The notes beneath the pieces are model-generated. The model worked only from the letters and a program-made list of their open reading frames with translations, was not told where the DNA came from and did not search any database. Below, piece by piece: positions 47,732 to 59,700 of a DNA stretch of 64,000 nt. The DNA comes from Channallabes apus (lineage: Eukaryota; Chordata; Actinopteri; Siluriformes; Clariidae), in the NCBI GenBank assembly GCA_030522415.1, contig CM060109.1:33734892-33798891 (forward strand), written 5' to 3'. Position numbers and translations under genes: made by a program. Position 1 is the stretch's first letter; each line of letters opens with the position of its first letter.

Positions 47732-50700
47732 CTATAAAGGAAACACAAATATTTAAGACAATTTATGACATTGTGATGAAACTGAAAATAGAACAAATTA
47801 GTTTAATCACTGCTTTCATTTTACTGGCACTGAAAATGAAGCACAATGAAAAGTAGAGCAGCATGATAGCGTGGGAAGACTTTACATCCCAACCCACAAG
47901 CCATCCTATTCCATCCTAATCCATTCCATTCCAGATTGAGCCTGAGGCTCAGCAGTTTGACTGGATCTTCTTGCTGGTTCATCTAGTTCATGCAGCAGGA
48001 CAGACAGGGTGGGAGTGCTCCGCCGCAGTGCTCCTGCCAGCCCATTCCACACACAGTGTCATCCCAGTCCTCTAACCACACGCTAATGGGCCAAACAAGC
48101 CTAGTTGCACACACGTCCTGTTCATGCGTCCCCAGTCCCAGCGTCACAGACTCTTGCTGCCTCTGCAACCTCTGCTCGGATAGAGCCGCAGACGAAATTG
48201 AGTAAGGCAAGTGGTGACATTCTCTGAGCTCAATCATTGTGCTAATTAAGATGGATGGGATGAGTTTCAAGCGGTGAAGAATTGCAACAGAAGATGCCAG
48301 GGACCTATACTGTAGGCATGCTATAGAGTATGAATGAGCCATGTTCTATAAACACCAGATGTCCTGAGGCCTCCGGAAAAGTCCAATAAATGTAGCATTA
48401 CGCTGACAAGGACCACAGACAGCTGAGAGGTAGCCCAGGGCAATTACAGCTTAAAGTGACATTGAATGTCTTTAGCGGTTAGAGGCAGATCTGGCAGGTT
48501 TTGGACTGGTCCTGTCTCACCCCAATCCTTGGCTACGGGTCAGCAGCCTGCCATTGATTCAAACGTGTCTCACTAATTCAAATGAAGCTGAATGTACACA
48601 TGTAATGTATCATTAAGCTTTCTAGAATACATGCAGACAGACAGAAGGTGAACGGTGCATTAATGCTGCACTGTCATGCGGCATGTGCTCCATAAACAGT
48701 GCTAGCTCACGGAAAAGTCAGCTTTAGCCGCCCTCCTGGCAAAGCGTGAGGAATTTCAAATGTGGAGATGGTTTAAGGCTGTGGCCAGACAATGAATCGA
48801 GCTATAAATCATCTAAACCTGAATGTTTTTATGAAGCAATGTTGAGGAATTCCCAATGATCTTTGACCTAGATAAACAATACCTGTAAATAAAATTCTGT
48901 ACAAACTGATTCACAGCTGAACAAGTAGTTTAGGATACTGAACGCAGATTCGAATGTTTATGTTGTAAGTCATGAGTTAATTACACTACTTTTTAACTGA
49001 ATGAACTGACTGAAACATATGTACAAGTAAGGACAGAGCAGAGCAGCGCTTAGCCGGTTTTTCTAGTGTTGACTCTCAGATGTCACAATAATCAGTCTCT
49101 TGTCAAACAATTTTTTCGTTTCTGGATGTTAGTCAAACCAATGTCAAATATGACTATTTCTTCCACTGAATTGGCTTTTCTCAGTGGGTGCACCTAATTA
49201 GCTGTAGCCTTCACTGCTACATCATGCATTCTACAGCACCAAAACGGCGTCTGTGCGCCACATTTCTGTCTCGCAAGGAGGATTTAGAGGCTTATTTTTT
49301 ATTTACATAGTATACTACATTGCCTAACGGTGCTTGACAAAAAATAATATTGTTAACGAGAGGCAGAGCCCTGCACAACATCAATCACATGAGACAAATT
49401 GTGTTATGATACGAGGTGACATTGCAATGGAAAGAATCACAGAAAAGGCTTTGAAACGTCTAAGACTAAACACGCACATTGTCTGGCAGATAAATCTGAG
49501 TTACCCTCCTCCGATGCGCTGTCAGGGTGAAGCCGTGATGGGAAGGGCACAGGGGACGAGGCAGGGTCCTGCGGTTCCTCACTCTGGCAGATGTTACTAA
49601 GCTCCGGCATGCAGGGGAGAAACTCAGACGCTCTACCTGATCCTCTCGCCTCCAGTCTGTCTAGGAAGGCTGAGTTCACCCTGGAGAAAACATATCACCA
49701 CCCATAACAACTTTACAGACCGACCCGTGCATCAGAGACTTGTTTTAAAGCCATTCATAGTTCCCTGGCGAGATGTTTAGCTGTGACATTCATGGGTTTG
49801 TAATGGTTTTTAGAATTAGATGTCCTTACCGCAGCCGTTCATTTTCCATTTGTCTTTGCCTGTCTTCCTCTTCTTGTTTATGTTTTTCTTCCAAAATTTC
49901 ACTCTGTAAATGATAAATTAATGGAATCTTAATCCTTTAGTAATGACTGAGTAATTATTCTCAGTGATGACTCATCTGTTACATGGAGTAAGTTTCATGA
50001 TAGAGCAGTTGTTTTTCTGTCACTTACTGTATAGATGCCAAAACAGCTTAATCACACTCTAACAATATCAACCACATAATTTAGTCATTTAGTTCTTTCT
50101 GTGATATACTAATTTTATAATCTGTAAATTATATTCATTCATTCATTCATTTTCTATACCGCTTAATCCTGTGTTCAGTGTCGCGGGGGACCTGGAGCCT
50201 ATCCCAGGAGACTTCGGGCACTAGGCGGGGTACACCCTGGACAGGGTGCCAATCCATCGCAGGGCACACGCACATACACACACTCACACATCCAATCACA
50301 CACTACGGGCAATTTAGGAACGCCAATTAGCCTAACCTGCATATCTTTGGACTGTGGGAGGAAACCGGAGTACCCGGAGGAAACCCGTAAATTATATTAG
50401 TACTTGTATTATATTAGAGTATTTTATTATTATTATTATTATTAATATAGAATATGCATTAGAATTATATTACTTATCAGAGGATGTGTGTGCATACAGT
50501 AAAAGTCAAAGTTTGGACACGCCTTCTAATTTCATAGTCTTTTCTGTTTTTTATTTCTTTCTACATTGTAAAACAATTCTGCAATACTCTCTTTTGAGCA
50601 GTTGATATTAAGATGTGTGTGTTACTTATGCTCTGTAGAGCCTTCATAACGGCTCTAATCTGAGGTGTTGTTAATTGGTGATTTCTGAGGCTGGTAACTC

Positions 50701-53700
50701 TAAATAACCTGATAATAATGCTCTTCCAAGAACTACTGTATCCTAGAACAGCTGACCTTCGTGTCTTAAAGTGCAATTCGATAGCAGTCCTCTGCGTTTA
50801 ATCCAAATTTTAGGCTTCAGTTCTTCAATAAGCTTTTCACTGCAATGAGCATTGTTGATTGAACCTTTTTCCTGGTAATGTTCCAATACTGGCCCATGAG
50901 AATCCCAGAAAACTGTCAACAATGTTTTCATTCAATACTCATATAGTATAGCTTATAGTGCTTAATCCATGTCTCATTACCAGTAATGATTCTCTTTGAG
51001 AAACTTTCACTTTCCTTAGAGTATCGGTCCAAATTTTGTTTGCAGATGCCCAAACACTAGTGTTTGTACTCTGAGTTGTGAGCTTTTCACACATTCCCTA
51101 GTGTTTATACAGTATATTGTGACAAATAAACAAAAAAACGGCAGAAAGGACAATTCTTTAAACTGAAATTCCATGCTAATGTGAGAGATCAGAAGTTATT
51201 ATTAGTTATTGTTATTGATAATTGATTATGTAAAAATAAAAAGCTAATTTATTACGTTTTTGCCAGTTTAAGTGGAATCAGCAGAGAAAGTACATTATCA
51301 TCTTTGTACTAGCAACACTTATTTTTTAGTTACATTTAGTTACATTTACTTGCAATGAAGTCATTGAAATATTATCATGAAAATATCACTATAATTTATT
51401 CAAAGGAAATTATGGTGCTTCTTCCCTTGGACCTGGCACAGGTTTATTTTAAAATGAAATAGATGAAATAAACATTCAGATCAAGTTTTTCTTTAAAGTG
51501 CTTTGACACTGGTACCTTCCTTCGTTGCTCATCTTTCATCTGCTGCAGGGTCATTTGTTCCTCTGCCTTCCTGCCCTCCCTGTATTTGTGTCCTAGAGCC
51601 TGTCAAGAAACGTCTCAGTATGAGTCAGGCCACTGAAGGTCATACATTCACACAAATGGGCAGTGCCCTGAACAGTGAGTATTACTGTAGATAGTCTTTT
51701 GTGATACAATCCATGGGATTCGTAACACAATGTGGTGCTGTGAGGATGGGCGAGGCATAAAAGATGAACAGTGCATAAAAGATGAAGGCATTTGGTCAGA
51801 TAGCTAAGGGACACCAGGGAATGGCTGCTCTGTTTGGAATGGCTTGAGAGCAAGAGGAATAGGTGGGATGACCTGGGTCTGGCACCCTAGGAAGTCAACT
51901 CAAATGATCATATGCACAAACAGAGGATATGGAGGAGATTAATCTGTCTTGTCTTCTCAGTGGCCACAAAACCACATCAAGACAGTGTCTCTCCACAGAC
52001 ACTTTGATCAGCTGGCTTACGACATTTAGATTGGAGCATTCCATTACTTTTCTTGGAGGACTTCCAGAGACTTGAATCAATACCCTGTGAAGCACACTCA
52101 AAAAAGCCCTTCTTCTAAAAAACTGATGGGACCAGAACTCTGTTACTTATGCAGTATAATCGTACAGAACTAACCCCTGATGTTTTGATAAGTCTGTTAG
52201 CAGGATGTTCGTCCATAGTGAAAAAACTGGATGTCCAGAGATGAAAAACTTGCACAACAATACAGTAAGCCGCACAAAAGCTTTTTTCCTCACCACAGGA
52301 CCTGCAGACCAATGTCGTCAGATGCCACATTCAAGTGGTTAATGCAGTAAAACAGGCCCCACGCTTCTCATGTCTCAGTCTCCTGTCTGCAGAATCATGT
52401 CTGGCCTGCTGAGGCACAGACTGAGATAGAATACTATTTTACTATAACGACTATTATTTTTAGAGCGTATTTAAAAATACACACCAACCCATAGCAGCTG
52501 TGCCTTGACTGCTTAGCTAAGTGAACACGCCAATGGTGACAGTGGCTAGAAAAACTGGTTGGAGGTAGAAAGATGATTTAAGAGGGGGAGCTCAGTTTGG
52601 TCTGCCAATTACTGGAAATGAGTTACTTTGAATTTGATGGAAAATAAAATGCCACTGAAGATGCAAAAATAAAAAATATGCACCAGTTATTAATGGAATC
52701 ATTATACAGCAGTTAGAGAAGACAGATCAAAACAAGCAACCGAAATAAACTCTTGCCCCACAAACATTACAGAAAAGCAGTGCTTGTCACTTCCCTATCA
52801 GAACCTGTGCAAATTTGTGCATATGGAAATAATATTTTGCGCAATGTAATGGCCAAATCATGTATAAAAATTATTTCTCATGCTCCCAGCACCACTCTTC
52901 CACTTGGAATATACCAAGACATTGATGTGCAAAAACAACAACTTGGTCAATTAGTACATTGAGATCATCAGCTGACTTCATTTTATTGCCATATAATGTT
53001 GCTGATCCTATACCAGATCAACTGAAGTTACCCCAGATTATAACACTACTTCAAGAGACAGTGGCCACTATGCATGATGGGTGCATCGTTTCATGTGCGT
53101 CCCTTCCTATTCATATTTTACCAGATCTAACATTGTTACTTTTCGTCCAGGCAGTGTACGGTCCAGATGATATTAAGGTAGTGACAATGCGCTTTACTGA
53201 TAGTCCCAACTACATCATCTAAGACAGCTTATGTCACTGACTGGCTGTTGTCCAGGTACTTTCACCAGAACAATGCAGGTTATACCACACCAGTCTGCCC
53301 TTTTCCTGCACTCTCACACATCCTTCTGTATTCTCTGAACTCTGGGAAGTCCCTTCAACTCTGTTCAGATCAAATCATTGTGCAGAAGCAGCACTTGTGT
53401 CCTCAGATTGGACGGCCATGAAGAGAAAGTCTGTGTATTTATATTCGGTGGAAATTCAATGACGGAATCAGATAGCCCGCTCCAATGTGTGGGTATAGAG
53501 GAGAAAATTCAGAGAGGAAGTTGAGCCCATTGGCAGACTGACTGTTGTGTGCAGATGAATGTACCATGCTGATGAAAGCCCTCAAGAGGGGCCTATTTCT
53601 TCTGAAAACATCCATCAAAGTCTGATCAATTGGTGTGAATTACCCCAGTGCCTTGGGCTGTAACCTCAGTGCCACAGCTATGCAGCAAAGATTTGAACCC

Positions 53701-56700
53701 AGGCCTATGGAACACACAGTGCATTCTTTGGCTGTCATCTTACCCAGGATGACGCGGGTGTGGAGCTGCTTGCTGCCATAGGAACCGAGCCGGACCTCTC
53801 GAGGCTTTGAAGATGCGCTTCTCTTTTCCTGCAGAGTAGGCAGGGGCAAGATTAAATGTTAATAGGTCTACCTCCATGAAGTTACATTTTTGTTAATTAA
53901 TGGATAGATTATTAAATCAAATTCATTATCAATGTGACTAACACAACTTACTGAAAAATTTAAAAAATAACCATGTTCCAAAAACTCTCTCTAGACTTAC
54001 GTAAACACATTGTCATTTGATAACCCGAAAGTGTTTATTTTGCCAGTTCGAGACATTCCCATGATCATAAATAATTTATGCTTTCGGGCACTACTAATAA
54101 TGTGGACCTCTTCTTTTGTTGGTTTAATCCACTCGCTGATCAAACAGACTTGAACTCCGGCTGCTCCTGCTTTACTGCTACTGTGTCTACTGGAGTAGAC
54201 ACTAATGGAAAAAGACTGTAGTTCTTTGAAACTGTGTTACTCAGATTTGTTGGTTTTGGAGTTATGCCAGTAGAGCAACAGTAACCAGCTTCCTCCTAAT
54301 GACTGAACATTGCATTCTTAGCTTCATAGGGATGTGACAACATCTAATGAAAATATATGAACATACGTTTGCATTTCATGTTGGTACAGCTTCTTTCTCT
54401 GTTCTTCCTCCTGCTTTTTCTTCATTTCTAGTTTGTTGGCCTGCAAAGCAATATTGTGTAACCTTAATGTCTATATTATGGGGAATTCTGAAGATGTTAC
54501 AGAATATACATAAATGATTTGAGTAAGAAAACAATTACATTATACCTGAACCCAAAACAGAATGTACAGTTATAATAAAGGCACAGAAACTTAAAGGGTG
54601 ATTCATTTTGTATTAATAATTATTAAATGGTTGACTGAAACATGTCTAACAAAATCAAACAAAAATGTGGAGTGTGACTATTAACGTAATCTCATTAATT
54701 AGCAAGTCCTAGTTTCTTTATACAAGTCTGCAGATTGAATTGGATTTAATTGTAGTTCAATGCAATGACTTTATGGCAGGTCTCAGCAGTGACCTCTAGA
54801 GTGTTAAAGCTGTACTACAACAATGAAATAAAACCTCAGATACTGTACAGTATATACTGTATCAGAACGCCTACACTGCTGTTCAAATGTTTGGGATTTC
54901 TTGGAATTTGTTTTGTTTGTTCATGATTTCTACATTTTACAACAATACTGGATATTTCAAAACTGAAATAACACAAATAGAATTAGGTTATTATGTAACA
55001 ACAACAACAGTCAGTTGTTATTTAAAGAATAGTTCTTATAAGAGCAGTACTGTCAAGAGCATTTGCAAAGCCCTTCAAGCACCTTGATGAAACTGGCTCT
55101 CATGAAGACTATCCCAGGAAAGCAAGACCAAAACTGACCTCTGCTGTAGAGGAGAAGCTCATTTAGAGTTACCAGCCTCAAAAAAACACCAATTAACAAA
55201 CAGCATCTCGGATTAAAGTCATTATGAAGGCTTTACAGAGCATTAGAAGTAGATACATCTCAACATAAACTGTTTAAAGCCTAAAATGAGATTATATCAT
55301 ATTTTGGATGCCTTCAGCATTGCTTTACAATGTAGAAAGAAATAAAAATCAGGAACGGATATGGAGTTAGAAAGTGATACCAAATTTTTGAGTAGTGTAT
55401 TTCAGTTACTTCAGTTTAGCGAACTTAGATAAACATATAATTAAATAATTATGTGATGTAAAATGTACATTTATAATACTGACACACCCTTTCTCTTTGA
55501 ATATCCTTCATGAGCTGATTCTTTTCTTCCTCTTCTTGTCTCTTGTTTCGATCCATGTCCTCTTTTCTGAGCTATGAAAAAATGTAATAAAAATAAAACA
55601 ATGCACATGAACACATATGGTTGGAGTTATTTTTAAAAATCTAAATAGAAAGTCAGCACCTTTTTCTGGAGTTTGGAATGGCGGGCCACAGTTTGCTGTT
55701 TCTGTCGTACCTCTGACAATGATACATTCCCACCTACACAGAAAACATTAGCAGTACTTTATATTTTTTCTCGTGTTTATAGTAAATGCCCAGAGCGTAT
55801 TTGTCAAACAGTACATAACCCTATTACCTAGCTTCTCTGGGGCCAAGTGAATGGGGCCAGGACGATGTTGCTCCTTCCATGTCTGTAGATCATTCTCTTC
55901 TTTCTGTGACACTACAGAATGAAAGGTAATATACAGACACTTCCCTAAACCTCCTTCATGCTTTTATATATATATATGTAAAAGTATTTCAAATATAATT
56001 ATTGATTTAAATAATAGACTTAAAGATAACTTTGGTCTATGTCATCAATCTGTATTCAATGTATGCTACATACTGTATATTATACATTTTATATACAGTA
56101 TACATATATTTTTATTACATAAAACATTTGTTATTCAAAGACAATTTAAACAATTCCACGTGGAATTTACATTACTTTAAAAAAAGCAAAGGGAACTGTT
56201 ATTTATTGAAACAGTATGTTGAAATCACACCTGCAAGGACCAATTAAAGACAGGAAATGTGTGGATAACAAGGGGATGGAAAAACAGTAAACCATCATGA
56301 CTTACTCCTAAGTAATTTCTGCCGTGTTGATTCCTTCGGTTGGATCCTGGTGTATCCATCAGAGCTGAGTGAGCACAAAAATAATTAGTTACAGCAGGTA
56401 CCTTTTACTCAGCAGTTCCATCCATGCCTTGAATTTAACAAACTCCACTGGCTCACTTGCAAAGAATGTCCCAAACAAAGGTGGGGCATGAGTAATTTTA
56501 TGGTAAACAAAGTCCAAATACATTCCCACAAATGCTCATCTGGAACTTCCCTTAAAACCCCACCATAGGAGTTATGACCCAAATGCGTCTTTCCAGGAAG
56601 ACACTGACGGCAAAAGAAAGACACAATAATAAGCACCCTAAAATCCAGCATCACCGCTGTTTTATGGCCATACTCTTACTAACGTGTGTTACACTGCCTG

Positions 56701-59700
56701 ACCAAAAAAATATGTACATGGTAAAATTTTATTTGACCGCATTTAACTTTGTTTACAACATACAACATGATGGCCAATTCATGTGTGAAAATGATTCTTC
56801 ATGCTTCCAGAAACACTCTTTTACAATTTAAATCCTGGAATATTCCTGTGCCATCAGGGAAGAAAAATATTATTAATAAAGTATTATTAAAATACATTTT
56901 TTTATTATTCATTAAACATTTTAATGGATTTGTTTAGGTTAATCACACTAACATGTGGTTTTCTTATGTTCACACAGTGGTTTAGTCCCAATCCTGCACT
57001 CTAAAAAATGCTGGGTTGTTTTTTCTACCCAAACGCTGGGTTGCCGCTGTTGGGTCATTTTTCTGGGTTATTTACAGAGAGTTGGGTAGTTTTTGTGTAA
57101 CCCAGCTGCTGGGTTGAAGTTTGCTCGGCCCCTCCCCCAAAGTTCACCGGTGGATTCAGCGGCTGTCACTCAGCTTCGTGTCTCTTGAGACGGTTCATCC
57201 TCCTCGGGCATTTAAGGGAAAATGACGTTAAATACAAGGTCTGTATACACATGTTCACTCACCTAATTCACATATGACTGAAAAATTATTACTATATGTA
57301 ACATTTATTACTGTTACCGTGTTAAGGTTACACACATGTGTATATGTGTAACCCACTTAATGAAAAAGCTATTGAAAATTAATAATTTTTAATAAAAAAT
57401 TAATAAAAAAATTAACAGACTGAATATTGCAAAGGGAATGGTTGTAGTTATTAGCTATGATAGAGTGGATTATAGTACAGTCATAAAAACAGCCCGACTC
57501 TCAGTAAACAACTTATCTGTTTTATTGGCACAAGAATTGTCTGTGTAATAATTTATTTTATAATATACATTAAAATAATTATTAATGAATTCAACAAACA
57601 AATAAATATACAAATAATCCATACTGTAGCCTAACAGTGTAATATGTTTGATGTCCTGTGAGGTATTCCTCTGTAATCTTGTATATTCTTAAGTAAACAA
57701 ACGTTTGGGTCTTGGGCATGCATTTTTTAGACGGTCCTTTAGTGGCTCCATTGCTATAAAGCGGCGATAAGCAGCGTTTCTGAAAGATTTAGCTCCAGCA
57801 GGCTGTAACAGGAGAAGATCTAAAAATATTTTTATTTGTACTAGTTTCTCTGTCTACTCCAGAGTAAGAAAATATACGATTTGTTGTTTTTTTTTGCATA
57901 ATTATTGATAAACAGATGAGTTAATCTTGAATGTGTGGCGAATGTCCAATATAAAACCAACTTCACCGCGGTATTATAATTTAGCTGAGAATAGCTGCTA
58001 TAGTTAGCCAAACAACCCCACCTGTGTATGAAAGAAACGGCTAAGATGTCTGAGCTTTTTACCTCTGTAGAATGTTTGCAGGGTTACGAAGATGGTGAAG
58101 TGATGAATGAACGCTAAACTGTTAACTGTAGTGCTAGCATGACGCATGCATTTAGTTAGTTTGCTAGCGTTAGCAACCACTTTAGAACTTTATTAATCTC
58201 ACTGCTTGAGACAATAAAATGCTGGGGTTTTACAAAACACTGACTCTCACAAATATACAGACCTGCTAACCCTCCCGTTTTTCACCAGCTAGTAATTTAC
58301 TCTGCGGTCAAATTTCTCCTGCGTTTCTCCCGAGTTATAACAATATTTTACACCTTTCCCCCTTTGGCAAGTATGCAAATGTATCACCAGTAATAGCATG
58401 TAAGCTAACCAGGTAGCTCTCTTTAACCAAAGTTACATTAACTACAGAAAAAAGTACCACAGCAGTACAGATAACTACTAGATGGAAGTATTAATATTTT
58501 GGTGATTGTAATGTACCAGTATGACACCAGCTATGACATTTTTTCGGTAATTAGCTTAAAATCAATGCAGACTACAATATCAACTAGTCTGACATAAAGA
58601 GCTGCATCCTAAAAGCCATGCTTATTTTGCTGTTTTATTTTTTTTAGCTACTATTTTTTAGTAGCTGTCTCCATGTTTTTGTTTTAGGTTACCTATATCC
58701 TATCTTAATGGGCAGCTTTGTAATTTTTTAGTATCAATCCTATTTCACACGAAATTGATAGTCTTATTCAGTTTAATCAAACCCCAGCAATTCACAGTTA
58801 AAATAAAATTACATTATGTAACACAGTTTCTTTGTGTTTTCATTTTTATTTATGCATTTTCAGATACAAATTGCTATATTGTGATATATATCATTATTGA
58901 GGTAGAAAATTGCTTCTACCGTGATAGAAGATTTTGGTTATATCGCCCACCCCTAATGAAGTCTATACTGAGCTTGGATTCATGGTGGGAATGGTGGGGG
59001 CAGAAGAGAGACCCGTGTGTGTTTTGTGTCTTAAACCGCTGGCAGAAGACTGCATGAGACCCAACAAATTAGGAGGACGCTTAGAGACAACACACTCCAG
59101 TCATGTTAATAAGCCACTCGACTTCTTTCAAAGAAAGCTGGCAGAATACAGACAGCAGGATAATCGCATGGTAACATTTGAATCAGTGGACAGTAAAGCA
59201 CAAATGGCTTCATTCAAAGTTGCATACAGAATTGGCCAGTGCAAAAAAACTACAAACGATTGCTGAGCAGCTAATAAACATGGGATCAATTATGCAAAGA
59301 TAAGTGACAACGTAAGCCTTTTATAACAATTGCACGTGTATTTTATCTATTTAGACCTTGGTGTTGTTTGATCTTATTGGTTTAGAAATTGATAGTTCAA
59401 TAAACAGTAAACTTGGCCGATTTCGTTATTATTTTGTTGACAAGTGAGGCTTGAAAATTCGCTCACCCCCTTAAGTGGGGAATGACAAAAAGTTTGAGAA
59501 CCACTGCCGTAAACTAAAGTCTGGTTCAAACTAAACTAAAGTTTGAGTCTGGTTCCTCTCAAGGTTTCTTCCTAATACCATCTCAGGGAGTTTTTCCTTG
59601 CCACTGTCGCCCACGGCTTGCTCACCAGGGACTATCTGACCATTTTGATTCATACACGTTCATATTCCAAACAAACTTAAATAATTCTTTTGATTGTGTA

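Noticed and set aside
47983..48342. 119-residue minus-strand frame in an EPSTI1 intron
   Set aside because: No splice support, no recognisable domain, and it lies between exons 10 and 11 of a continuous transcript model.
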